From assembly GCF_000382425.1 (NCBI RefSeq), contig NZ_KB908306.1, forward strand, positions 19,603 to 83,602: a stretch of DNA of 64,000 bases. The letters run 5' to 3'. The DNA comes from Empedobacter brevis NBRC 14943 = ATCC 43319. GTDB taxonomy: Bacteria; Bacteroidota; Bacteroidia; Flavobacteriales; Weeksellaceae. Positions 1 to 9,100 of this stretch are shown one piece after another. How positions within the stretch are numbered: position 1 is the first letter of the stretch; every line of letters starts with the position of its first letter. The position numbers and the translations under genes are program-made. The notes under the pieces were generated by a model. The model searched no databases and had not been told where the DNA came from. It was given only the letters and a program-made list of their open reading frames with translations.

Positions 1-666
1 TATTTAACCAAAGACTGGAAAACAAAGTTCGATCAAAAGCTGAATCAAAAGCTGGGAGTTCCTCCGAAAAAGTTTAAATATGAAGGAAAGGAATATACGC
101 CACAAGAATTTGCAAAATTTTTGAAAATTAATCCGGACGATTACGTAACCTTAACATCTTTTCAACAAGCGCCATATTATTCTCAATTTATTTTACAGGT
201 TCCGGATAATTTTTCAAACGGATTGTACTATAATTTACCTTTAGATGAGTATATGAGAGTGTTAGATGAAGCTTTGTTCAATGGTTATACAGCAGCTTTT
301 GATACTGACGTTTCGGAAAAAACATTTTCTAAAAAATACGGAATGGCAATTTGGCCGTTAGAAGGATTAGAATCAGATTATTTTGTGCAGATTTTGCCTG
401 AAAGATGGGTTTCAGCAGAAGAACGACAGGCTGCTTTTGAGGATTATTCGACAGGGGATGATCACTTAATGCATATCACAGGAGTTTTGAAAGATCAGTT
501 AGGAAATCTATATTATGATGTAAAAAATTCTTGGGGAACAGAAGGTTTAGGAAATAATGGACATATTTATATGTCGAAACCATTTTTCAGAATGAAATCA
601 ATTGCTTATACAATTCATAAAGATGCCTTGTCTAAAGAAGTAAAAAAGCAATTAGGAATAAAATAA
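1..666 (+). CDS. C1-family peptidase (bleomycin hydrolase/aminopeptidase C type), C-terminal part
   Basis: The gene enters from the left edge, so only the last 221 codons are visible. The reading frame is open from base 1, so the first in-frame start-like codon seen here is not the true start. The fragment contains DDHLMHITG, whose DDH histidine (463-465) fits the catalytic His of papain-like enzymes, followed by VKNSWGTEG, which carries the catalytic Asn. The catalytic Cys would lie upstream of the window. Family members are cysteine aminopeptidases that trim peptides, and Bacteroidota forms are often exported. The stop is 12 nt before nadA, so it may be co-transcribed. The family call is firm; the substrate is unknown. 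Confidence 0.85.
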   Translation, partial: YLTKDWKTKFDQKLNQKLGVPPKKFKYEGKEYTPQEFAKFLKINPDDYVTLTSFQQAPYYSQFILQVPDNFSNGLYYNLPLDEYMRVLDEALFNGYTAAFDTDVSEKTFSKKYGMAIWPLEGLESDYFVQILPERWVSAEERQAAFEDYSTGDDHLMHITGVLKDQLGNLYYDVKNSWGTEGLGNNGHIYMSKPFFRMKSIAYTIHKDALSKEVKKQLGIK

Positions 667-678
667 AATTCGCAACAA

Positions 679-1683
679 ATGAATACATTAGAACAAGCGA
701 TCGAAAAATTAGAATATAAAGGTTATTTGGATATTGAAATTCCCAAAGGAACTGATTTGATTAAAGAGATAAATAGATTACGAAAAGAGAAGAATGCCGT
801 TATTTTAGCACATTATTATCAATCTGGAGAAATCCAGGATTTGGCTGATTATTTAGGCGATTCATTGCAGTTGGCGCGAGCTGCGGCTAAAACAGAAGCT
901 GATATGATTGTCTTTTGCGGAGTTCATTTTATGGCTGAAGCTGCAAAAATTTTGAATCCTTCTAAAAAAGTTGTCTTACCGGATACAAAAGCAGGATGTT
1001 CTTTAGCAGATTCTTGTTCTGCAGAAGGGTTACGTGGTTTACGTGAACAGCATCCAAATGCGATTGTCGTGAGTTATATCAATTGCGATGCAGGTGTTAA
1101 AGCGGAGTCTGATATTATTGTAACGTCTTCTAATGCTGAAGCGATTATTAATTCATTACCGGAAAATCAGGAAATTATTTTTGCACCTGACCGTAATTTA
1201 GGAAGGTATTTGAATCAGGTTTGTAACCGAAAAATGATTTTATGGGATGGAGCTTGTATTGTTCATGAAGCATTTTCTTTGGAGCGAATTGCACAACAAA
1301 TGGCAGATCACCCAAATGCTAAATTAATTGCACATCCGGAAGCGCAAGAGGATTTGCTGAAATTTGCTCATTTTATTGGCTCAACATCCCGATTACTGGA
1401 TTATGTTGTTGAAAACGAAGCACAAGAATTTATCGTTGCAACAGAAGAAGGTATTCTGCATGAGATGCAAAAACTTGCCCCGACTAAAACCTTAATTCCT
1501 GCTTTAGTACAAGATGAATCGTGTAACTGCTCAGAATGTTTTTACATGAAATTATCAACTTTAGAAAAATTGTATTTGTGCATGAAATATGAATTACCGG
1601 AAATACAAATCGAAGAAAATTTACGCGTAAAAGCTTTGGCTTCGATTAATCGAATGCTGGAGCTATCAGAAAAAATCAAATAA
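679..1683 (+). CDS. nadA: Quinolinate synthase NadA
   Basis: NadA condenses iminoaspartate with dihydroxyacetone phosphate to give quinolinate, the second step of de novo NAD synthesis in the cytoplasm. The 334-residue length is normal. Visible marks are LAHYYQ near residue 44, VFCGVHFMAE (Cys80), WDGACIVHE (Cys193) and a C-terminal CNCSECFYM cluster (Cys282-287), which fit the three ligands of the 4Fe-4S cluster used as a Lewis acid. It is followed by nadB with a 1-nt TAATG overlap, so NadB can pass its unstable product directly. Confidence 0.97.
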   Translation: MNTLEQAIEKLEYKGYLDIEIPKGTDLIKEINRLRKEKNAVILAHYYQSGEIQDLADYLGDSLQLARAAAKTEADMIVFCGVHFMAEAAKILNPSKKVVLPDTKAGCSLADSCSAEGLRGLREQHPNAIVVSYINCDAGVKAESDIIVTSSNAEAIINSLPENQEIIFAPDRNLGRYLNQVCNRKMILWDGACIVHEAFSLERIAQQMADHPNAKLIAHPEAQEDLLKFAHFIGSTSRLLDYVVENEAQEFIVATEEGILHEMQKLAPTKTLIPALVQDESCNCSECFYMKLSTLEKLYLCMKYELPEIQIEENLRVKALASINRMLELSEKIK

Positions 1684-3248
1684 TGGCAGTTCAAGATGTT
1701 TTAGTCATAGGTTCCGGAATTGCAGGTTTATCCTATGCATTGAAAATTGCGATTAAGTACCCTGATGCAAAAATTACGATTGTAACCAAAGCCAATAAAG
1801 ACGAAACCAATACCAAATATGCACAAGGTGGAGTGGCAGTGGTGAGTGATTTTGAAAAAGATAGTTTTGAGAAACACATTGAAGATACGCTCCGTGCCGG
1901 AGATGGTTTGTGTAAATTGGAAGCGGTTGAAGTTGTCGTAAAGGAAGCGCCGGAACGAATCGGTGAAATTATTGATTGGGGTGTCCGGTTTGATAAAAAC
2001 AAAGAAGGTATTTACGATTTAGGTCGTGAAGGCGGACACACAGAAAACCGAATTGTTCATCACAAAGATGTGACAGGATGGGAAATAGAGCGTGCAATGT
2101 TAGAAGCGATCAAAGATTATCCAAATATTCAGGTTTTCACCCATCATTTTGTAGTTGATTTGATTACCGAACATCATTTGAACAGGGATTTGTCTGATGA
2201 AACAACTTGCTATGGTGCATACATTTTAGATCTGAATACGGATAAAGTGGAACGTCATTTGGCAAAAGTTACTTTGTTGGCAACAGGAGGAGTTGGACAT
2301 GTATATAAAAATACAACCAATCCGGTTATTGCAACAGGAGATGGAATAGGCTTGGCTCGTCGCGCGAAAGCAATTGTTTCGGGAATGCAATTTATTCAAT
2401 TTCATCCAACAGCTTTTTATAGTGAGTTTGATGGACAGTTGTTTTTGATTTCTGAAGCAGTTCGAGGATTTGGAGCAAAATTACGCACAAAAGACGGCGA
2501 GTTGTTTATGCATAAATACGATGAGCGAGAAGAGCTAGCTTCGCGCGATATCGTTGCCCGGGCAATTGATAATGAAATGAAATTGAGAGGGGATGATTAT
2601 GTTTACATTGATTGTCGCCATCTGGAGAAAGAAAAGTTTCTAGAACATTTTCCTAATATTTACGAAAAGTGTAAGTCTGAAGGATATGATATGTTTACAG
2701 AATTGGTTCCTGTGGTTCCTGCTTCGCATTATTTATGCGGAGGGATTGATGTTGATTTGAATGGGAAAACATCGCTTGAGAATTTATTTGCTGTTGGTGA
2801 ATGTTCAAATACTGGTTTGCATGGTGCAAACCGATTAGCTTCAAATTCATTGTTGGAAGCAATGGTTTTTGGTCATCGGGCAGCTCTAAAGACGGTGGAA
2901 AAATTAGAGCAAAATCAATTTTCCATTTATAACTTCGATTTTCCTGAATGGAATGAGGATGGAATGAAAGTACAAGAAGAATTGGTTTTGATTTCCTATT
3001 TACGTAAACAATTGCAAGCCATGATGAGCGAATTGGTAGGAATTGTGCGTAGTGATAATCGTCTGAAGATAGCTCAAGATCGTATTATCGAAATTGAAAA
3101 AATGGTAAAAGAAATTTATTATTTTACAATTATTTCCCCAAAATTGTTGGAACTTAGGAATTTAGTTGATGTTGCGCATTTAATCATTGAACAAAGTATC
3201 CATCAAAAAGAAAATCGTGGTACGTTTTATAACAAAGATTTAAAATAA
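1683..3248 (+). CDS. nadB: L-aspartate oxidase NadB
   Basis: This FAD enzyme oxidises L-aspartate to iminoaspartate, the substrate of NadA. The 521 residues start with the dinucleotide-binding VIGSGIAGLSYA (about residues 8-19). YAQGGVAVV, the succinate-dehydrogenase-like FQFHPTAF region and TGLHGANRLASNSLLE near the C-terminal part of the FAD domain follow, all typical of the family. The start codon overlaps the nadA stop, and the next gene begins immediately after its stop. NadB is the dioxygen- or fumarate-using route, which suits an aerobic flavobacterium. Confidence 0.97.
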   Translation: MAVQDVLVIGSGIAGLSYALKIAIKYPDAKITIVTKANKDETNTKYAQGGVAVVSDFEKDSFEKHIEDTLRAGDGLCKLEAVEVVVKEAPERIGEIIDWGVRFDKNKEGIYDLGREGGHTENRIVHHKDVTGWEIERAMLEAIKDYPNIQVFTHHFVVDLITEHHLNRDLSDETTCYGAYILDLNTDKVERHLAKVTLLATGGVGHVYKNTTNPVIATGDGIGLARRAKAIVSGMQFIQFHPTAFYSEFDGQLFLISEAVRGFGAKLRTKDGELFMHKYDEREELASRDIVARAIDNEMKLRGDDYVYIDCRHLEKEKFLEHFPNIYEKCKSEGYDMFTELVPVVPASHYLCGGIDVDLNGKTSLENLFAVGECSNTGLHGANRLASNSLLEAMVFGHRAALKTVEKLEQNQFSIYNFDFPEWNEDGMKVQEELVLISYLRKQLQAMMSELVGIVRSDNRLKIAQDRIIEIEKMVKEIYYFTIISPKLLELRNLVDVAHLIIEQSIHQKENRGTFYNKDLK

Positions 3249-4106
3249 ATGAAGAAATTTTTTCTGTTCATCTCATTATTTTCGTTTGTTCTTTCTTTGG
3301 CACAATCAAAATCCGGAGCGAAGAAAATGCCAGTTTATTTCGGGTGCGAAAGTTTGACAGAGAACAAAGAGTTAGTGTCTTGTCTAAATAAAAATCTGAA
3401 TCAGGATGTTCAGACGCAAATTGCGTTCTTTTCAAATATTGCAGATTATTTACATATCGAAACAGTACAATCAAAATTAGGTTTTACCATAACGAAAGAA
3501 GGGAATTTTTCAAATCTGACAACAGATGGAGCTAATCCGATTTTTAATAGTGTAGCGATGTCTAGTTTGGTTTTGTTGCAAAATAAAATGGAACGTGCCA
3601 AGTTAAAAATTGAACCTGCTAAAGATGAGCAGAATAAGGCAATGGATGTTAACCTAAACCTTCCTTTACGTTATGAAGCAGCTGAAAAAGACAATGACTT
3701 TGAAAATTTTCCTTCATCCAATCGTGTTTTATTTACATTGAAAACGGATGAAGAGACAATAGAAGTAAGAATTGACAAAGATTATAATATCAAGACGTAT
3801 GGGAAGACAGGAAATCGAGAATATTATTTGGGACGATTTTCTAATTTATTCGAAATGGCAAGTGTGGATCCATATGCAACAGCCTTCGAAGCAGCTTTTA
3901 AATCGGGTGTTATTGACATCACAAAAGGTAAAATAGAGGAGAAAGAATATAAACTTCAAATTAAACATTTCTTCGAAAATGATCCTTCTGTACAGGTTTT
4001 AATTACTGTTGTACGAGAAGAAAACGGAACTTGGGCCGAGTATTATGAATACAAAACCAAAAAAGAATTTAATCAATCAAAATTTGCACCCTTAACATAT
4101 AGATAA
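3249..4106 (+). CDS. Secreted protein of unknown function in the nad operon (paralog of 4966-5754)
   Basis: The 285-residue protein begins with a clear signal peptide (KKFFLFISLFSFVLSLAQS), so it is exported. After it comes YFGCESLTENKELVSCLN, a two-cysteine motif that recurs in its paralog two genes downstream and resembles the GCE...C segment seen in some flavobacterial TonB-like proteins. No enzymatic motif is visible. It directly abuts nadB and overlaps nadC (TAATG), so it is translated with NAD synthesis genes even though its product is extracytoplasmic. Function unknown. Confidence 0.8.
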   Translation: MKKFFLFISLFSFVLSLAQSKSGAKKMPVYFGCESLTENKELVSCLNKNLNQDVQTQIAFFSNIADYLHIETVQSKLGFTITKEGNFSNLTTDGANPIFNSVAMSSLVLLQNKMERAKLKIEPAKDEQNKAMDVNLNLPLRYEAAEKDNDFENFPSSNRVLFTLKTDEETIEVRIDKDYNIKTYGKTGNREYYLGRFSNLFEMASVDPYATAFEAAFKSGVIDITKGKIEEKEYKLQIKHFFENDPSVQVLITVVREENGTWAEYYEYKTKKEFNQSKFAPLTYR

Positions 4107-4969
4107 TGAATTTTCCTCCATATATCACACAAGAAAAATTACAACTTTTTATTCGCCAGGCTTTTTTAGAAGATGTAGGTGATGGCGATCATTCAACACT
4201 TGCTTGTGTTCCTTATGACTCGGTTCAAGAAGCTGAGTTGAGAGTAAAAGATAACGGAATAATTGCGGGCATCGAATTAGCAAAAATTATTTTTGCAACA
4301 TTTGATCCTTCTTTAAAAATCGAAACATTCAAAATGGATGGCGATAAAGTACAGTTTGGCGATATTGCTTTTAAAGTGAAAGGTTCTTCTCAATCGATCC
4401 TGACTTGTGAACGACTGGTACTAAACTGTATGCAGAGAATGTCGGGAATTGCTACTTATGCCAATGAAATGATGGAGTTGGTAAAAGGAACAAATGCTAA
4501 GATTCTGGATACACGAAAAACAACTCCGAATTTTAGGATGATTGAGAAATGGGCAGTTAAGATTGGCGGAGCAGAAAATCATCGTTTTGGATTGTATGAT
4601 ATGGTGATGTTAAAAGATAACCATGTAGATTTTTCTGGAAATATTACCAAAGCTGTTGCACAAACCAAAGATTATTTGGCGAAACATCATTTAAATTTAA
4701 AAATTGAAGTAGAGACGCGAAATATGAATGAAGTAAAAGAAGCATTAGAGGCAAATGTAGATTTTATTATGTTGGATAATTTTGATTTGGAAACGATGAA
4801 AGAAGCAGTTCAATATATAGAAGGACGAACTAAAACGGAGGCGTCCGGAGGAATCACGAAACAATCGGTACGAGAGATTGCTCAGACCGGTGTAGATTTT
4901 ATTTCATCAGGAGCAATCATTCATTCGGCCGCGAACTTTGACCTTAGCTTGAAAGCGGTTAAAGAATGA
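4106..4969 (+). CDS. nadC: Nicotinate-nucleotide pyrophosphorylase (carboxylating) NadC
   Basis: NadC converts quinolinate and PRPP to nicotinate mononucleotide with loss of CO2, completing the pathway begun by the upstream genes. The 287-residue length is typical. EDVGDGDHST near the N-terminus, LDTRKTTPNFRMIEKWAV, GGAENHRFGLYDMVMLKDNH and EASGGI near the C-terminus are the usual substrate-binding signatures. Its start overlaps the preceding stop and its own stop overlaps the next start (ATGA), so the operon continues. Confidence 0.97.
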   Translation: MNFPPYITQEKLQLFIRQAFLEDVGDGDHSTLACVPYDSVQEAELRVKDNGIIAGIELAKIIFATFDPSLKIETFKMDGDKVQFGDIAFKVKGSSQSILTCERLVLNCMQRMSGIATYANEMMELVKGTNAKILDTRKTTPNFRMIEKWAVKIGGAENHRFGLYDMVMLKDNHVDFSGNITKAVAQTKDYLAKHHLNLKIEVETRNMNEVKEALEANVDFIMLDNFDLETMKEAVQYIEGRTKTEASGGITKQSVREIAQTGVDFISSGAIIHSAANFDLSLKAVKE

Positions 4970-5754
4970 AAAAAATTATAGCGGTATTTTTACTTTCTTC
5001 CATCTCATTTGCTCAAACTTCAAAATTATATAAGACTGTTGTATTTCCTGGTTGTGAAAAGTATCAGACAAATGAAGAGTTAATAGGATGTTTTAATCAG
5101 ACAACCAAACTATTAATAGAAAGTTATTTTAAAAGTAATCAAAACTTATTTGAATATTTTCAGACGCCTGATTTTAATGAAAAAGCTTTGTTTCAGATTA
5201 ATACATCCGGAGAATATGTTTTTCATCCGAATGAATCCAATTCCGAACTATTTTCTTTTATTGTAAAAGATGTTTTTCGTGTGATGAATGTGTATCTAAA
5301 AAATAATAATCAGTTTATAAAACCGGCAGAATTACCAGATGGAAGCAGTGCTGCACTGAATTTTAATTTACCCATTGTTTTTAAATCTTCCAATAAAATA
5401 CCGGTTTTAGACAAGAATCCTATTCGATTTACATTAAATTCTAACCAAAAATTTACCGTTCGACAAACGAAAGATTTTAAGTTTATGGTGTATAATGAAA
5501 AAGATGAGTTGATTGAGACGTTGAATTCATTGGTGGAATTGGTTTCGAATCCATTGATTATAGGTGAAAACGAAAATAATTTAGTGGTAGATAAAGAAGT
5601 AAATGGTAAACAGATTAAAATTATTATAGCTCATCTTTTTAGAAATGTGAGAAGCAACTTCTTGGTAAAAGTGTATGAAAACAATGTAAAAATAGCTGAA
5701 TATAAAAAAATGGATGATTTTGCTAAAAGTAAATACGCCAAGTATATTTATTAA
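4966..5754 (+). CDS. Secreted protein of unknown function, last gene of the nad operon
   Basis: A 262-residue exported protein with signal peptide KKIIAVFLLSSISFAQ. The mature N-terminus has VFPGCEKYQTNEELIGCFNQ, which aligns with the GCE...C motif of the protein encoded at 3249-4106. The later part also matches loosely (LNFNLP, RFTL, a KDF/KDYN segment), so the two are paralogs. The start overlaps the nadC stop by 4 nt. A terminator-like hairpin follows at about 5811. Function unknown. Confidence 0.8.
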   Translation: MKKIIAVFLLSSISFAQTSKLYKTVVFPGCEKYQTNEELIGCFNQTTKLLIESYFKSNQNLFEYFQTPDFNEKALFQINTSGEYVFHPNESNSELFSFIVKDVFRVMNVYLKNNNQFIKPAELPDGSSAALNFNLPIVFKSSNKIPVLDKNPIRFTLNSNQKFTVRQTKDFKFMVYNEKDELIETLNSLVELVSNPLIIGENENNLVVDKEVNGKQIKIIIAHLFRNVRSNFLVKVYENNVKIAEYKKMDDFAKSKYAKYIY

Positions 5755-5810
5755 GTTTTTATGATAACATTTCCTTTTTAACAGTTTTTTAATAGCAGAA
5801 TAAAATGATC

Positions 5811-5851
5811 AGAAACTCTTTTTACCAAATAATGAAGGGTTTCTTTTTTTT
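5811..5851 (+). terminator. Rho-independent terminator after the nad operon
   Basis: A 10-bp stem (AGAAACTCTT with AAGGGTTTCT, one G-U type pair) is followed by a run of T. It lies 57 nt after the last gene of the operon. Confidence 0.65.
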
Positions 5852-6245
5852 GTTTACTTAAATTTCAAATGAAATTAATATTTATCTATTTAATTGATAG
5901 AGGTTTAAATGCTTTATTTTTTATTAATACTGATTCTAAATAATAGGGTTTTTAATTGCTTTTCTGATTTTTGATGAAAAGCGAATCATTAACTGATAGT
6001 AAAATTTATTTAAAAGTAATGTCTCTATTGTGTTAATTGTTCATTAAATATTGACTTGAAATGAAATATCATTATTTTATACAGCTAAAAGTTTATTTAT
6101 TGATAATTAAATTGATATATTTTTATTAATTACAAAATAAGGAATTTAATTGTTAATGAAGGTTAAAAAATTTACAATAATTTAACAATAATCTCATTTA
6201 AAGTGTAGAAATTTGCGGAAGTAAACTTTTAAACTATTTCAAAAG
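5852..6245. other. AT-rich intergenic region upstream of the first TonB-dependent receptor
   Basis: No coding potential is apparent. The last 35 nt (TTTGC at 6212-6216, then GTAAAC and CTATTTCAAAAG) resemble the sequence upstream of the second receptor (TTTGC at 9066-9070), which suggests a shared promoter with a degenerate -7 box. Confidence 0.4.
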
Positions 6246-8693
6246 ATGAGGTTAAACTCAACTAAGCTTTTACTTGTAGGAGCTTTTGCCTTAATGGCAT
6301 CATTATCTTTCGCCCAGGTTGTTGAACCAACAGATTCTACAAAGGTTGAACAGGACGAAAATGTATCTTTAAATGAAACATTAATTATTGGGAAAGGGGT
6401 GATCGATTTAGTAGAGGATCGTAAAACACCTGTTGCTGTATCGACAATTACTAAATCAACAATTGAAGATAAAGCGGTTGGAAATGTAGATTTTCCTGAA
6501 ATTTTCACAACAACACCATCGGTATATGTTTCAGGTCAATCATCAGGATTTGGTGATTCTCAAATGTTTTTACGTGGATTTAGTAGTCAAAATACAGCTT
6601 ACTTATTAAACGGACAGCCAATCAATGGAATGGAAGATGGTAACTTGTATTGGTCTAACTGGTCTGCTATGACGGAAGTTGCCAATGCAGTTCAGATTCA
6701 ACGTGGATTAGGTTCTTCTAAATTAGCTATTTCTTCTGTAGGTGGTACTGTAAATATTGTAACAAAAGCTACAGATAAAAAACAAGGGGGATTTGTAAGG
6801 TACAATGTAGGTAATGATAGTTATATGAGCGCTACAGTATCTTATAATACAGGTATGAAAGGAAAATGGGGAGCATCTTTCTTGTTTAATCACTGGCAAG
6901 GTCACAGGTCGTTTGCTCAAGGAACTGATGGACGTGGACAGGCATATTTTGTATCTGTTGGATATAAACCAAATGATCGTCATAATATTAACTTTATGAT
7001 TTTTGGTGCGCCACAAGAACATGGACAGAATTACTCTACAAAAAGTGAGAAGCAATGGGCTGATGCAGAAAAGTATGGGTATGGTAAAAAATACAATACA
7101 ACCTATGGTTATTTCAATGGTAAAGGTGAAAATTTAAGAACAAATTTTTACCACAAACCAGTAGCTAATTTAAACTGGGATTGGAATATTAATGAGAATT
7201 TAAACTTATCCACAGTGCTTTATGCTTCTACAGGAACAGGTGGAGGAACTTCAGGTGTTGGTAGAGCTACAAGTACTTTGAAAAATGGATTGATTGATTT
7301 TGATTTAATTCAAAGTAATAATATGTTAGATCCAGATGGAATTGGAAATAATGGAGGAAAGGATATAAATGGAGTAAACAATGTTTCTAATGGAGCTATC
7401 CGTACATCTGTAAATAACCATTTTTGGTATGGAGGTGTAACAAATTTAAACTTTGATACTAAAACTGGTTGGAACTTCAATTTAGGTGCGGATATCCGTT
7501 TTTATCAAGGTAATCATTTCCAACAAATGAACAAATTATTTGGATTAAATAGTTGGCAAGACTTTAATAAGATTGATGGAAAAAATAATCAAGCTGTAAT
7601 TGTTAATGAGACCTTTGGAACAAATCCTTGGTCTGCATTATTCAAATCTGCAGGAAAATCCCAAAGGACAGGTAGAGATTACAGTGAGGATATCAACTAT
7701 CAAGGTGGGTTTGGACAGGTAGAATATTCGAATGAGATTTTTACGGTATTTGCTCAAGGAGCAATATCAAATCAGTTTTATCAAAAATTTGATACATGGA
7801 ATTACGGAGGTGTAGAAGCTTCTTCTAAGAAAGTAAATAAAACAGGATGGAATATTAAAGGAGGTTTATCATTTAATATTAATGAAGAAAATACGATTTT
7901 CGGTAATGCCGGAAGGTATTCTCGTCAGCCATTCCTTGATAATGTATTTGAATATAATAAAGTAGATTTACGTGAGCCAAATGTAGATAATGAAGAGATT
8001 ACAGGTTTTGAAGTAGGTTATAAATATGAAACAAGAAATTTAAGAGTTAACATTAATGCCTATCATACAAAATGGGGTAATCGTTTCTTAGGGATTTCAG
8101 GATCTGTTACACAACCAGATAATTCTACAAGACCAATATTTACTTCTTATACTGATATAGCTCAAATTCATAAGGGTGTTGAGATTGATTTTGATGCTAA
8201 GGTTTCTCAGGCATTCAGCTTATATGGTTTTGCTTCTTATGGTGATTGGAAATATGATGGAACTACACCATTTGAGTCTATGTATACTGATGATGATACA
8301 ATCTTCGAAAAAGGAAATGTTGATTTAACTGGAACTTATATTGGAGAAGCTGCTCAGTTTACATTTGGAATGGGAACGAAGGTTAATTTTACAAGAAATC
8401 TATATTGGGATGTAGATTTTATGTATAACGCCCGTACTTATGGACAAGTAAATCCAGAAGATGTAGTTAAGAGTGCGTTAAAAGGAGAGGTTTATCAAGC
8501 TGAAAAAATTTCACCTTTCGCACGAGTTAATACTGGTTTGGCATATGAATTTAAATTTGGTAAGCAAAAAATCAAATTTAGAGGAAATGTTCGTAATTTA
8601 TTTAACGAGCAATATGTAAGTAGAATTGATAGAAATGGCTACGGATATGCAGTAGGTAGAACTTGGAATGCAGGTGTTACTTATAATTTCTAA
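6246..8693 (+). CDS. TonB-dependent outer-membrane receptor (copy 1)
   Basis: An 815-residue outer-membrane receptor with signal peptide ending SLSFAQ. A plug domain spans roughly residues 55-180 (FLRGFSSQNTAYLLNGQPIN, then LGSSKLAISSVGGTVNIVTK), and a 22-strand-type barrel ends in the usual aromatic C-terminus (AGVTYNF). Such proteins import substrates with energy from TonB-ExbBD. No SusC-type N-terminal extension, substrate lipoprotein or regulator sits beside it, so the ligand is unknown. It is a tandem paralog of 9101-11608. The first roughly 95 nt of the two genes are almost identical, whereas the loops diverge strongly. Confidence 0.92.
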   Translation: MRLNSTKLLLVGAFALMASLSFAQVVEPTDSTKVEQDENVSLNETLIIGKGVIDLVEDRKTPVAVSTITKSTIEDKAVGNVDFPEIFTTTPSVYVSGQSSGFGDSQMFLRGFSSQNTAYLLNGQPINGMEDGNLYWSNWSAMTEVANAVQIQRGLGSSKLAISSVGGTVNIVTKATDKKQGGFVRYNVGNDSYMSATVSYNTGMKGKWGASFLFNHWQGHRSFAQGTDGRGQAYFVSVGYKPNDRHNINFMIFGAPQEHGQNYSTKSEKQWADAEKYGYGKKYNTTYGYFNGKGENLRTNFYHKPVANLNWDWNINENLNLSTVLYASTGTGGGTSGVGRATSTLKNGLIDFDLIQSNNMLDPDGIGNNGGKDINGVNNVSNGAIRTSVNNHFWYGGVTNLNFDTKTGWNFNLGADIRFYQGNHFQQMNKLFGLNSWQDFNKIDGKNNQAVIVNETFGTNPWSALFKSAGKSQRTGRDYSEDINYQGGFGQVEYSNEIFTVFAQGAISNQFYQKFDTWNYGGVEASSKKVNKTGWNIKGGLSFNINEENTIFGNAGRYSRQPFLDNVFEYNKVDLREPNVDNEEITGFEVGYKYETRNLRVNINAYHTKWGNRFLGISGSVTQPDNSTRPIFTSYTDIAQIHKGVEIDFDAKVSQAFSLYGFASYGDWKYDGTTPFESMYTDDDTIFEKGNVDLTGTYIGEAAQFTFGMGTKVNFTRNLYWDVDFMYNARTYGQVNPEDVVKSALKGEVYQAEKISPFARVNTGLAYEFKFGKQKIKFRGNVRNLFNEQYVSRIDRNGYGYAVGRTWNAGVTYNF

Positions 8694-8711
8694 GTAATAT
8701 AAATATAATTT

Positions 8712-8744
8712 AAAAAGGCGAACTTTAAAGTTTGCCTTTTTGTT
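8712..8744 (+). terminator. Rho-independent terminator after receptor copy 1
   Basis: AAAAAGGCGAACTTT pairs with AAAGTTTGCCTTTTT (15 bp, one wobble) and is followed by T-rich sequence, 18 nt after the stop codon. Confidence 0.8.
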
Positions 8745-9100
8745 TATTATCAATCACTTGTCTCGGCTGAATAAAATAGATGAAATTAATTTAAATTAAT
8801 TCTAAATAAATTTATTTTAAGAATAATTATTCAATTATTATTGCATTAATATTCGTTTTTAAGTATTTAACGATTTTTGAAGAAATAAAAAAATATAGGA
8901 TTAATGCTTTTAAGTTAAAAATATAATAATTTTTTTACATTAAAATTAGCATACTAATAGAATTTAAGGTTAATTATGAGTCGTTTTTTAAAGTGGTTTT
9001 TTGTATAATAATTATACCGAATTAACACAACATTTATAATGGTTTTAACAGATTTACACCTCAACTTTGCAGCGGTAAACATTTAAAACTATTTCATAAG
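8745..9100. other. Intergenic region between the two receptors
   Basis: AT-rich and without coding potential. It ends with TTTGC (9066-9070), GTAAAC and CTATTTCATAAG directly before the start, matching the leader of copy 1. This suggests the two receptors have related promoters. Confidence 0.4.

Noticed and set aside
121..666. TTG start at 121 for the first gene
   Set aside because: The frame is open back to base 1 and the protein is clearly a C-terminal fragment, so the true start is upstream of the window.
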